Assembly: GCF_020882245.1 (NCBI RefSeq) | Contig: NC_083598.1 | Location: forward strand, 47,343,858 to 47,407,857 | Direction: 5' to 3' | From: Rhopalosiphum padi | Lineage: Eukaryota; Arthropoda; Insecta; Hemiptera; Aphididae | DNA: 64,000 bases | The notes under the pieces: model-generated | Told to the model about the DNA's origin: nothing | Databases searched by the model: none | What the model saw: the letters and a program-made list of their open reading frames with translations, nothing else | Part shown: positions 11,901 through 24,300 of the stretch, one piece after another | Numbering within the stretch: position 1 is the stretch's first letter | Layout of the letters: each line of letters starts with the position of its first letter | Translations under genes and position numbers: made by a program

Positions 11901-14443
11901 TGCGTTTATGCTTTGTAGGATAAAAACTGTAATATTGAGTTACGCCTTAGTGCCTTACGCATATCAATTAAATTAATTTAGGTATGCGCTATACAAATAG
12001 TGTAACAATATTATGTCTCAACTTTTTTATTATATTTCCGAGTAAAAATTTTCAACAGTACCTAAAACCTTTGGTCGCGAGTAAAAAGTTATATTTTAAT
12101 AAGAATGTGTTTATTGTTGACTTGGTCCCGTTACTTTTGTCAAATCATAGTAAATTGTATGTAATTAAATATTTATAATATACATATTATTAAATCGTTA
12201 AACTAAATTAATTGACCAAATTATGATTATCTGGGTTAAAATATTAATAGGTATAAGCATAATAGGTAGTCGTATTGATTATCTTTCGTGGAATGTTTGG
12301 GATGTATATCAGGAGGCAAATGGATGTCTATCTATTTAGTGTATAATACAGGGTCCGGTAATAAAACCTCCCATATTTTAAGAGGCAGTTGCAAATAAAC
12401 AAACAAACAAATAGAAAAAATTCTTTTATTTTTTACTCAAATAAATATTATGCTATTTTTAATTATTTATTTTAAACATTATATCGGTTAAGTGGTGTCC
12501 TCCGTTGTTAACACATACACGAAGCCTTTTCCGATAGTTTTCCATAACTCTTCGTATCATTGCTGGTGTAATGGAGACCAATGCCTGGTAATTAACTCCT
12601 TAAGTGTTTGTAAGGATGCAGGACGATGATCGTACACTGTGCCTTTAAATATCCCCAGATAACGTAATTACAGGGTAATCACGTTAAAAATTTAAACTTA
12701 GACATTTTTTTTAAAATCACGTTTTATTTTCTTCATTTTTTGTTGGTTTTTATTTCATTTTTTTTGTTTTTTTTTTCCTTGCCATTACATCTACTAAAAA
12801 TGGCACGTATACCAATATTCATCGATATACCCTCTCCACTGTTGTACCACCACCACCACAACTCGCGCAGCGCTATTTCTAAATACCGTAGTTTTTTTTG
12901 CCGGACCCTGTAAATCAGATAATACAGACATTTTGCCTATAAAATTTTGTACTTTCCCCATAGTATGCTTAATACACTCACGCAGTTCATTAAAATTGTA
13001 TTATACTGTTATATAATTATAGCGTCCATGTCGATATTCATCAGTGGCATGTGGCTGGGCTGGCCCAGCTCGGCGTCCGAAAAGTTCGTGAAGAACGAGA
13101 CGGGTGAGCTACACGTGACCTACGACCAGCTGTCGTGGATCGTGTGTATGATGGACCTGGGAAACTTCATCAGCCCACTGTTCGGTGGTTACCTGATGGA
13201 CCGGTTCGGCCGGAAGAAGGTGATCGCCGCGCTCGGCCCGCTGTTCATCGTCTCCTGGTTGCTGACGCTGTTCGTGCCCACCACGTTCGCCCTGTACACG
13301 GCCAGGCTGATGGCGGGCCTGGGCAAGGGCGTCTCGTACACAGTGGTGCCCGTATTCCTGGGCGAGATTGCGGGTGTGGACATCCGCGGCGCTCTGGGCA
13401 GCGTGTTCACCATTCAGCTCAGTGGCGGCGTACTGTTCGAAGTGATCATCGGCCCGTACGTATCTTACCACACGCTCAACGCCACGTCTGCCGTGGTGCC
13501 CGTGCTGTTCTTCGCCGCTTTCCTCTGGGTGCCCGAGTCGCCGTACTACCTGCTCAAAGTGGGCCGGCCGGCCGACGCGGCCCGGTGCCTGCGTTGGTAC
13601 AGGGGCTGTGACACCGGAAGCGATAGCGACAACGGACACGCCATCGTGGCCGCGGAGCTCCAGCTGATGGAAGTCAACGTGCGGAAGGACATGGAAAACG
13701 GGTCGGCATTCAGCGAGTTGTTCACCAACCGGAACAACTTCCGTGCGCTGGCCGTGGTGTTAGTGGCGTGCGCAGGACAACGCGCGGGCGGCATCAGCAG
13801 CCTGACCGCGTACTCTGCGCTCATACTACCCGAACCGTCGCCCATTATGGGCAAGTTCGAGTTCATAATCGCGTTCGCCGTCGTCCTGGTGGTGGTCAAC
13901 TTCGTTGGGCTGGCCATGGTGGACCGGGTGGGTCGGAAACCGCTGCTAATCTTCTCCGAGGTGGGCCTGGGATTGGTCACGTTCGTTTTTGGCGTCTACT
14001 ACTTCGCTGCCACATACTTTGCAGACGCCGCCGCGTCGTTCCGATGGCTGCCGTATGTGTGCCACACCACGTTCGCCGCCACGTTTTCCATCGGTGTTGG
14101 CTTCATACCGGTAGTGTTCCTCGGTGAGATGTTCCCGGTTAACGTCCGGTCCCGGTGTTCGGCGTTCGCGTCCGTCACTCTCGCCTTCTTCTCGTTCTTG
14201 TCCAACAAGACGTTTCTCGCCGTCTCACTCAAGTACGGTTACTACACCATGTTCTGGACGTTCTCGGCCGTCAACTTTGCCTGTGCATATTTCTTGCACA
14301 GGTACGCGATCGAGACGACCAACAAGACGTTCCTCGAAATCCAAGAAATCCTAGATGACAGCGTTCGAAACGGACCGAGGAGCCAAAAGAAACGACCGGA
14401 TATCGCTGTGACGTACAACAACTCATGCGGGGCCGATATTTAA
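8968..14443 (+). CDS. facilitated trehalose/sugar transporter, Tret1-like (MFS)
   Basis: This is a sugar-porter family MFS protein expected to move trehalose or hexoses across the plasma membrane. The exons are 8968-9081 and 13023-14443. The first is bounded by TTACAG and GTAAGT. It ends in phase 1 with ...RQIYATIA and joins ASMSIFISGMWLGWPSS in frame through the acceptor AATTATAG. The likely start is the ATG at 9036 (488 aa), but the exon is open to its acceptor, so a further 5' exon may exist. Numbered from 9036, D-R-F-G-R-K lies at about 75-80 (loop 2-3), PESPYY at 186, D-R-V-G-R-K at 316-321 and GEMFP at 383, with about twelve hydrophobic segments. The usual TM7 QQ-x-x-GIN signature is altered to GQRAGGISS (Q268, G272, I273). 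The long exon is GC-rich against AT-rich flanks. AATAAA at 14761-14766 may be the polyadenylation signal. Substrate is not decidable from sequence. Confidence 0.85.
11119..11265. mobile_element. hAT-type MITE, 147 bp, perfect ends
   Basis: Perfect 11-bp terminal inverted repeats, CATAGGCGCCA and TGGCGCCTATG, are flanked by a perfect 8-bp direct duplication TATATGAG (11111-11118 and 11266-11273). The perfect duplication suggests a relatively recent insertion. Just inside the ends are the related motifs GAGCACCC and GGGTGCTC. There is no coding capacity, so it needs an hAT transposase supplied elsewhere. Confidence 0.9.
12349..12910 (-). mobile_element. Tc1/mariner-type transposon remnant, 562 bp
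   Basis: The left end CAGGGTCCGGTAATAAAA and the reverse complement of the right end, CAGGGTCCGGCAAAAAAA, share ten perfect terminal bases and most of the next eight. TA flanks both ends (12347-12348 and 12911-12912). On the minus strand, between about 12660 and 12470, broken frames encode the C-terminus of an IS630/Tc1-like transposase: WGYLK, then GTVYDHRPASLQTLKELI, then TPAMIRRVMENYRKRLRVC followed by VNNGGHHLTDI. Two frameshifts separate these pieces, and the DDE core is deleted, so it is inactive. It lies in the transporter intron, ending 112 bp before the acceptor. Confidence 0.82.
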
Positions 14444-17026
14444 TAATATATACCTACATAATATTATTATGTATAAGGACACCTGATACGATATATCTTC
14501 AATCCGAGAGTCCGATATTGTGGGTTTTAATAGATTAGGTATATAGGTATAAAGGAATTTGCAAAATAATTCAGTTAACACACTCGTTAGTAGTAGATAG
14601 GTATTACCTATTGACGTTTTAAAAAATATGATTTTTAGATAATTTTTTGTCATTACAAAAAAAAATTTAAAAAAAAATTGTTTACGCTACCTACATACCT
14701 AACATTTCAGAATGACATTGTATCTACCTACATTCAACAATACCTAATGTCATATTCCTGAATAAATGGTACCTACCTACCAGTTTTTTCAAAAAAAATT
14801 TTATCACAATGACTTCAAGTTATCCAACAAAATATTATTATATTATTAATATTATTTTTATTTTTAAACATTATCCCTATATTTTGGTATAATGAATGTT
14901 TCCAGTTAAAACAAATCACCCTGTGATATTATGTATCTATGTGTAATTAGTTCAATATGTAAATAGGTATAATACAGTGATTAGTACTTTAGTAGTGTTT
15001 CAGGTCCCTGTAGCGTGCAGTAATAAAATGTCTAACAATAAATTGGGTGTACTTAAAACTGTAGGTAGGTATTATTTTACAATAAGCTTATTTTTATTTA
15101 TAGAAATGTTTGAAATAGCTTTAAAATGTTTAAATATACCTATAATATATTTGTACTTTTAACGTCTGAATTTAGTTTTTAACATTTTATCTGAGACGAA
15201 ATGTTTAATATTTGTACATAATTAAATTTGTGATTATTTTTATTATAATTATTATTTATTAGAGTAAAAGAAAGAAATACTTATTTTACAGTTTTTAATT
15301 AATTTCCTATGAACTACCTATGCTATGGTTCATTGTACCACTACTACTATTACTATATTGGTATTTGGTAGATAATAGTAGGTACTATAGGTACCTATAT
15401 ATAGAACTATAGAAATCAGTAGGTAAATATATACTAATAAATTTTATATTTTAAAACAATATTGTTATTTATCATCTGTTCTACTTAGTTCTATTAAAAA
15501 TTAAAGTGTAAAACCACTTTATTACCGTAAGAAAATAATCATAAATTTTGATTACCACAGTCTCTAGAACAACAGTATTATCCTAAATTATTAATAATTA
15601 TACTAATCCAACCTTCAGTCCATCTACTCTTACTCATATCCTTAATCTTCGGATTCTGTAATAATGACCGTAAAAGCGTAAACTCACAAAGCAACTTCAT
15701 AATCCAAACAGTATAGTCGATAGATAAATTAATAATTTAAAACACCCTATTTCATATTAAACATTTTTCTAGTGAAATTTATCATGAAGTTGTAAAGATT
15801 TAGGAGCAAAAAAAAAAAATTAAGAAATATAAAGAAATAAAGAAATGAATAAATAATGGAACAAAATTGAAAATAACTTACAATAGGTACCTATGTACTT
15901 TAAGAAGTTAAAATTTTTCCTTTTAATATTTAGACGGCACAAAAGCGAATTCACTTGTCCATTATAAATATTTCTAGTATTCATTGTGGTAATAACAAAA
16001 ACTTAAAAAAACTAATAAATATTATAAATATTGAGAACAATATTGTAATAATAGGTATTCTATAATAGAAAAATAGGAGATTGAACTGATTGAAGCTATG
16101 CCATTTGGATGATCCTTCCTAATTCCTTTACTTTTTACTTATATGTAAGTTCTGTAGAATGTTATCTTTTACCAGCTAAAAATACTCTAATAGAATTATA
16201 CTCTCTAGGTCGGGTTTTCTAGAGTTTGATCAAGTACATACTGTACAATAAAATTGTACCTATATAAGTATGATATGATATACATGTGTCTTACTTGGCT
16301 CACAGCTGCTTCTATAGACGTTTCTATAGTAGTATAAGGAGACATACATTATGTGAAATCATGGTAAAAAATACATTGTTATAGCTGGTTAAAAGAGGTC
16401 TAGTTGTTGCTCACAGGCTAACTAAGGCTTGACTTCTAAGACAACAGGTCAATTTTATTTTATTAATAGCCTTGATGAGTTTAAGAATACAAATAAAATA
16501 AAATGTTATATACAGTAACTGTGTGAAAATTAATTAAAAAAATATTTTTGATTTATGCTTTTTTAAAGGGAGTTAAAAATTGAGCTATTTTAAATTAACT
16601 GGCATATTCTGTGAAAAGTGTGCACACCTATCAGTGACGCAACCAAGAGGGGTATTTTGGGTGTCTGGACACCCCTTTGAACCGTAACTTTTGTCCATAG
16701 TATACTAACAAATTTGGAAATATATTGGGGAACTTTGTATACCCTACTGGCGGACACCCACCTTGAAAAAATCTTGGTTGCGCTACTGACACCTATAGTA
16801 TACAAAGGGAATGTAAAATATTATATCTTCTAAAATGTTTAGAAAAAAAAACTCATACATTTACTTATTTATAATTAAATAATTATAATATTAATTATCA
16901 TATATTATTAACATAATTGTTTATTTATAAAAATTGTAGCAAACATTAAATATATAGTAAATTATAGAATATTAAATATCACATAAAATATTCACAATTA
17001 ATCAAAATTGCTATATATTCTATAAT
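14444..17026. other. intergenic between convergent transporter and TGS1
   Basis: The transporter (+) and TGS1 (-) converge across 2.6 kb. The stretch is AT-rich and contains the transporter poly(A) candidate at 14761, the hAT MITE at 16632-16788 and, near TGS1, the minus-strand AATAAA at 16925-16920. No other gene is visible. Confidence 0.6.
16632..16788. mobile_element. hAT-type MITE, 157 bp
   Basis: The left end is CAGTGACGCAACCAAGA. The reverse complement of the right end is CAGTAGCGCAACCAAGA, so 15 of 17 positions match. A perfect 8-bp duplication ACACCTAT flanks it (16624-16631 and 16789-16796). The interior contains GTGTCTGGACACCCC and GGACACCCACC, non-coding. It has the same length as the element at 31317 and similar ends, which suggests one family. 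Confidence 0.9.
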
Positions 17027-20000
17027 CTAATTATCATTATAGGTGATAGTATCTTCATCGCAGAGTCCATACAGTTCACTATAGTAAACTGTTAAAGAGT
17101 TGTACCTTGAGTTAAGCATATTCTGTTGTACCTCAATAAAATCATCTTCTGCAGATTGAATACACTAAAAAAATATAGTAATAATAATTATCATATTTAA
17201 TATTATTATTATTTAGTAAATATGGCATGTTAGTAATTAATAAGGTCAGGGTTTAAATTCCTAAATAAGAAATAATTATTATTTTATTAGAAATAAAATA
17301 CTGCGTTATATGCAGTAGTTAATGCGCAGTTAGTTCGAGAGTTAGGTGCATATGAAAGCATTTATAATTCACATTAAACTGATGCACATTTATTATTTAA
17401 TTAAATTCGTCAAATTGAATTAACTCTTACTCTGGGATTAAAAAATGCATGTCAACGCTTTAATGCAAATTAATATGTTAGCAGGAATTTTAAACTGTCA
17501 AATTATAATTATTTTGGTCATGGAATACAAAGTATAAAGCGTGGACTATAAAACATTTGCATTAACTTTTAATTTTATTCAACATCTAATCTTGATATTT
17601 TAGGTGCATAATTCGCATTGAGTTAATACGCATTAACTGCTGCATATAAACGTAGTAAAACTGAAATTTGAAAAATTGACTTAATGCGGCGATGATATAC
17701 ACACTTCACACACATATCTCTTAATCATTCTTAATATACATTTATCCTATAAACCTATTAAACAAAAACTTAAATACCTACCAAGAAATTAATTTATTTT
17801 TAGATAATATTTTAAGTAGACTTAATTGTATAGTATATTGAACAAATATGCATTAAAACCAACAAAATGATAAAATGATAAAAAATGAAAAAACGTCAAA
17901 ATATACAAAAAATTCAAAACAAAAGTTTCAACTTTGAAGCACTTGTTACATACATGAAACTAATTAGCTAACTTCTAAAGCATTATACAAGATCAACCAA
18001 AAAAAGATGCATTTTGGATTGAAATCCAGGCTCTAATAATTACTATAAACTTATAATATTGTCTTACATCGAAAATGTTAGTATTCTTTGGTAAATGTAA
18101 TGCAATATTTGATGTGATTTGTCGAGTCAAACTCATCATATGTTTTATGCCACCTTTCTCGGGCATAATGTAACTTAGTTTGTACTCTTCAAGGTTCATG
18201 AGATCAGGTCCACCCCAAGGTGGGGACAAAAACACAACATCAGCTTTAAGAGTTGGCGCTAGAGTAAAGTAATCACCAATGATGAATTGAATTCGATCTG
18301 CAACACCATATAATTCTGCATTGTGACGGGCTATTTCAATCTTTTTTGGATCAATATCAATAGCTATAACTAAAACACAAAATAAATGTTATTGTGTGAG
18401 TAATATATGTGTGAAACATATAACTGTTGACATTTAAAACTTACCAAGTTCACAAGTCTTAGCAAATTGAATAATGTTACTGCCAGCTCCACAAAAGGGA
18501 TCAACAATTAAATGACAACTACATCGATCAGCTATATGAACACTAATTATTTCAGGAGTGACAGAATACCAACTCTCTGAAACCAATTAAAAGATATTTC
18601 GAGTATAGAAGTTTATGGATATTAAATTATAAATAAATATTAAAATAAATCATTTTGACATTAACTACAATCAATAATTATAATAAACTTATAAAAATAC
18701 CTTCATCTAATTTTATCCCTTTTTCAAATTTAGAAAACAACATATATCTTTTTTTCCAATACTTCATTAATGTAGGTTTATTTTTCAAATAGCTATAGCC
18801 CAATCTATCCATTTCTTCGTTAGTACATTTTTCTTTTATATCTTTCCATTCTTCTTTTTTTAATGCTTTTTTACTTTTGACTTTACTCTTTGCACAATCC
18901 TTAGAATTACTTGATAACAAGTTATCATCAAATGTTGATGTTGCACACTAAAAATATTATAAAAAAAAACTCTTGAATAAAAACAAATGTTTAAATAGAA
19001 ATGCATTTAAGTATGAAAATGAGAATCATTGACTATATCAACTAATAATTAATTAGTTCAAATCAAAAATTTTGAAATGATAAAATTGATCAATGGTTGA
19101 TTAAGTATTAAAATTGTTATTAAAAAAAAAAAAACATGAGATGTTTAATTTATATAGCTGTCACACATGGGGCAGAGTACAAGTTCTTAAATAAATACCT
19201 GATATAAATAATATGATGTGTAAGTTATAAACCAATTGTATGCTGGAAGAATTTGATTAAGTATGTCTTATATTTACACAAACTCAGTTTTTTTAACCAT
19301 GATATCAGATCATTATAATCTATAACCAATAATATTTTTAAATAATGAAATACTTAAGTAATAATTTATACAGGTAAACATTAGTTCCTTAAGTCTCAAC
19401 ACTCTAAATACAGATATTGTAGGTCTATGGTATAAAGCTTAACATTAATAATTATAAAATTCACATTACTTTGACATCACAATAATTTAAGTTTTTAGGG
19501 TCTATATCTTTATTTAGATAAACTAATCAGCCCTGATAGATGTTAGTAATCAATCAAGAAACTAAAATATTTATAAAAATATAATTAAAACTCACTATCT
19601 TTGGAAACCTGTACACATTTAGATGACGAGTTGACTTAATAATGTTTTTTTTAAGATATTGAACAAATCCCGTATCAAACATATTTTGATCATTATAAAT
19701 ATATCCCATTATACTTATAGCTCTATAAGCTTTGGAAAGTTTATTGTTTGCTTGTTGAAAATGTCTAAAAAAAATCAATTTTAATAAAACAGAACTAAAT
19801 CAATGATAATTTTCTTTCAAAAATATTAGATAATTAATCAATTTATGTGTATATAATACTTAATATAATAATAGTTAGGCGCATTGATTGTATTTTGTGA
19901 TATATTTTACTAATTTACTTACTTATACTTGTAAAGGAAATCAAAATTTGAAACACAATCATCAGTAACAAGTTCTTTGCTATTATTTAAGCTACACTCA

Positions 20001-20653
20001 TCATTATCACTGTTTGGATATAATAGAAATAATTAAATATTTTATTTTCAATATAAAAAAATTATTTAAAATAATAACTTACGAATTCTCAGAGGTAGTT
20101 CCCGGAACAGTAGGACATACTTCATTTATATACTTCCAATATAACATGTGATAATGTTGTTCCTTATGATTTTGATAAAAACTTTCGATATCTGTTGGAA
20201 GATCATCCGGGATACAACTTCCATACAGTTTTATCCAAGCTTCATTTACAAAATGTTCACCGTTTTTTTCCCAATAAGCATACCATTCAGCATGTTGTTG
20301 TGATTCATTGGTACTCAAATTTGTAAACTGCTTTTGAACAATTGAACATTCATCTTCTTCATTAGATACTAACGGCTCAATGCATTTAGTATCTAATTTA
20401 CTAAATCAAAATATTTATAATATAAATAACATTTACATTTATACATTTTCAAATCAAATGTTTATCCAGTTAATTTTAATAAACATAATTGTATTAAACA
20501 ATATAGCTGAATTAATATATACTTAAGATAACATCGGGCCAAAAGACGACTGCATAATAATTTGACAAACTGATTTTTTGTAGTATCAGCATGAAAAGAT
20601 ATTTCTGCAAGTACTTCATATTTACAGCTAGAGTCAAAATTTAAGTTATCCAT
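17027..20653 (-). CDS. TGS1: trimethylguanosine synthase TGS1
   Basis: AdoMet-dependent methyltransferase that converts the m7G cap of snRNA and snoRNA to the 2,2,7-trimethylguanosine cap. Eight exons on the minus strand join in phase: 20653-20523, 20400-20083, 20009-19923, 19764-19596, 18947-18701, 18576-18445, 18369-18068, 17164-17027; 507 aa. The N-terminal part has tryptophan-rich segments and is far shorter than in vertebrate TGS1. The catalytic domain begins near YWKKRYMLFSKFEKGIKLDE. It has the AdoMet loop DPFCGAGSN (343-351), IAIDIDP in the next strand, and the cap-binding catalytic motif SPPWGGPD (410-417), whose tryptophan (W413) stacks on the guanine in the known enzyme. The start ATG at 20653 opens a conserved LLCSR segment. 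An AATAAA lies about 100 bp past the stop. It is head-to-head with MCM9. All key motifs are intact. Confidence 0.93.
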
Positions 20654-21330
20654 ATTCTGAAAATTAAAATATATTAATAAACGTAGAATTTTGATTAAAA
20701 ATAAATGTAAAACTATATTAAAACTAATATAAGCTAAGATAGATATAACATAATATTAGATTAAATTTCTATTGCTATGATTACATCAGTCAGTAAATTA
20801 CTTAAAAAACATAAGTGCATAAGCATTATACAATACAATTTCATTTTAATTTTGTACACTCACATATTATTATAGTTTATTTCAAATTATTTTTTGCCCA
20901 CAAGTGGCAGGTACAAAGTTTCGATTTGTAACCATTTAATTATCCTATATATATTCTATATAAGATATACTTGTTCTACTACAATACTTTATGCATGATG
21001 CATGAAAAACTGAAAAGTGACAATTGAGAATTTAGGTATTATTCTATTTTGTCACGATCGGTAGAATGCAAACAACTTTTTTGAAACAAGAAAACAATCG
21101 TCTTGCAAGGTGCATAACAATAATACTATAATGATAATAAATGATTATATCAATCGTATATTGTATAATATGATATGATATTTATTTTTGGCGGTTTTTA
21201 AATTCAATGATAAGCAAAAAGTAATTTAAAAATTTTAAATTTTTATTTCAGTGCTTTACACATTTATTATATTTATTTTTAAAATAAAAAAAACTTCTTA
21301 AAGCAAAAATTGTATGAATTTATATAAGTT
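20654..21330. promoter_or_regulatory. shared 677-bp TGS1/MCM9 divergent promoter region
   Basis: The two start codons face away from each other across 677 bp, so this interval must hold both promoters and 5' UTRs. It is AT-rich without a clear TATA box at a sensible distance. A TTTATTTCAG near 21243-21252 could be the acceptor of a 5' UTR intron of MCM9. No operator-like repeat is seen. The assignment rests on position only. Confidence 0.5.
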
Positions 21331-24300
21331 ATGGCAAAAAATAAAATGTTTGAAGAGTACCTGTACACTTATCATGAAGATGACCTACTCAATATACTAA
21401 GATCTGAAAACAAAAACCAGCACTACTCGTTAACAATTAAGTAAATTGTCATTTAATATTTTAATTTATGAATTCATTAATAGTTGTATGGGTTTTTAGT
21501 TTTTTAACACTTTTCGAGAAAAATGCTAAATTAGGAGAAGAAATACTTGAGGATTCAATTAATTTGCTCGAACAGTTTGACAAAGATTTGATCATTGTTC
21601 AAAGAGTTTTAAAAGAAAATCACAAAGATAACACAGTTAAACTCAGGGTTAAAAAAAGAATACATACACGAATTACAGGTTTGTATTATTATCTGATTAA
21701 TCCTAACATTGAACATTCATTTGTAGTTGAAATAATTTATTTTCATATTTATTTATACTTCACAAGGCAAATATATATATTGAATAACAATTGTTTTTAG
21801 GTAGATATTACAACGTTTAAATATCTACTTTTGATTAGTATAACTATCTATATTTGTTTTATAATCTATCAAAAACTACAGCTTGTAAATAATTTTGGTT
21901 TTTATTATATAGCATTACCATTATGTCCAGAACTTCATCGTACAATATTTCCTCGCAATGAAGATATTGGTTCATTTTTACGTGTCAATGGCACTGTTGT
22001 ACGAACAGTTTTGCCCAAATTATTAGAGTACAAAAAAGTTTATTACTGTTCTAAATGTAAAGAACCATTTGATGTAAAGGTATAATATAATATAATATAA
22101 TATTAATATAATATTTCTAATCTTATAATAGGGATTGATCTAAAAGCTAAAATTAGAATTAGCATTGATTATAGAAGACCTATACTATTATTCTATAATT
22201 AATGATATTAATAACCACTGCATCATAGATAATTCTACTTATAAGTTATAACAATAATATTAAAATACACCTTTTTTAAGATATAATTTATAATTATGAA
22301 TTATGATGCTTTTTTTAAGATTGATTATGAGCAATTTAATAAATTAGTAGTTCCTTTAAGATGCCCAAATTTAGAAGGCTGTCCTGGTACTAATTTAAAA
22401 CCATTAAAAGATAAAGATCAATATATAAAAGATTATCAAGAAATTAAAATTCAAGTAAGTTTCTATTTACATTTATAATATTTGAGCATTAAAAATAGTA
22501 ACATATTATTTTAATATCTTAGGAACAAATTGGTAAAGTAGGCCTCGGAGCAATGCCTCGCTCAATGTGGGTATCGCTAGAAGATGATTTAGTTGATAAG
22601 TGTAAACCTGGTGATGATGTCATAATATGGTAAAAATGAAAGTACTACCTACTTTTATTTGAATATGTAATGCTTTAAATTATGTTTTTAGTGGTACTGT
22701 TATTCGAAGATGGCATCAAACTATTGAAAACTCTTATATTGACATAGAATTATGCTTCAGAGCTAATCATTTGATTGTCTGTAATGATCAGCAATCTGCA
22801 ATTATGATAACAAATGAATGGGTGCATGAATTTGAAACCTTTTGGGAAGATAATAAAAATGATTTATTTGCAGCTAGAGATCTTATTATAGCATCAATTA
22901 GCCCTCAAGTCAGTTTGATTATGATAATAATTGTATTATATTCTTGTTTAATTTGATTTTTAACATGAATTTTAGACTTATGGACTGTATACTGCAAAAT
23001 TGGCTGTCGCTTTAGGTTTAGCTGGTGGAGTGCAACGGCCTGCATCAGAAGGTGGTGGAACAAGAATTCGTGGTGAAACACATTTATTATTGGTTGGAGA
23101 CCCGGGTACAGGCAAATCGCAGCTGCTTAAATTTGCATGGAAAGTATGTCCTAGATCAATATTCACTACTGGAGTTGGTTCGTCAAAAGCAGGACTGACC
23201 GTTGCAGCATTCAGGGTTAAAAACTAAATTGAAATAATAGTCACTAAGTTAAAGATTTTTCAATTTTTTATTATTAATAGGAAGGGTCTGAATGGCATTT
23301 GGAAGCTGGTGCCCTGGTATTGGCTGATGGTGGAATTTGTTGTGTTGATGAGTTTGGATCATTAAGGGAAGATGATCGTACAGCAATTCACGAAGCAATG
23401 GAACAACAATCGATTAGTGTTGCGAAAGTACTTTCTGAATTATTTAAAAATCATTACTTATAATTATTTTATAATTTTCATTTTATTAAGGATTAATATT
23501 TTTCTATTACTTTTATAGGCTGGTTTAGTATGTAAACTAGATACTCGTTGTACTGTTATGGCTGCAATGAATCCAAAAAGTAGATATAATTTGAATTTAT
23601 CCATAACGGATAATATTAAAATTGCCAGTCCATTGCTAAGTCGTTTTGATTTAATATTAATTCTTATAGATACAAAAAATGAAGAGTGGGAAAAGTAATA
23701 TTATTTTACTCGTGTAAGTTAAATTTTGATCAGATATAATAAATGGTTTAACTTATTTATTTAGAGTTGTATCTTCATATGTGCTTCAAGGAAAAAAACC
23801 TGGAGCTCATAAAAATAGTACAACATTATGGAATCTAGAAAAACTTCAACATTATTTTTGTACTATAAGAAGCATGACTCCAGAGACTTCAGAAGATGCT
23901 AACACAGTTCTAAGTAAATATTATTGGATGCAGCGTCAAAGTTCCTTCAGAAATCCTGCTAGAACTAGTGTACGGTTTTTGGAAAGTCTTCTAAGGTATC
24001 ATATTAATATATAGTTGAAAGATTAATACTCAATTAATAGTTATAAAAAAATGTGGTCTTAGACCAACAAGTCACTAATTAGTAATTTTGAAATTATTTT
24101 TGAAACAATGGATATTTGATCCAACATATTATTTAAATAAATTAATATTTTATTCTTATTGAGTGGCTTGTTAAAATTTCTTAGAAAATTACTATGTCTA
24201 TTAAAACTAATAGTATAATATATTAGATTCTGAACGGAGTGATGAATGTATTTTATATTATTTTTATGACTGTTGTAGACTAAAATAATCGTTTGAATTT

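Larger units (their letters stand above)
9082..13022 (+). other. transporter intron with two transposon insertions
   Basis: This 3.9 kb intron is inferred from GTAAGT at 9082 and the AG at 13021-13022, which keep the frame. It contains the hAT MITE at 11119-11265 and the Tc1-type remnant at 12349-12910. The remainder is AT-rich with no coding signal. A rival reading puts the start at the ATG at 12965, just after TTTCCCCATAG; that model lacks the conserved pre-TM1 segment. Confidence 0.65.

Noticed and set aside
13109..14358. Several antisense and alternate-frame ORFs within the transporter exon, up to 176 aa
   Set aside because: Shadows of the GC-rich transporter frame, which alone shows membrane segments and sugar-porter motifs.
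24064..24173. Possible MITE in MCM9 intron 10 (CAACAAGTCACT and AGTGGCTTGTT ends)
   Set aside because: Inverted ends are short and imperfect, and the flanks show no target duplication.
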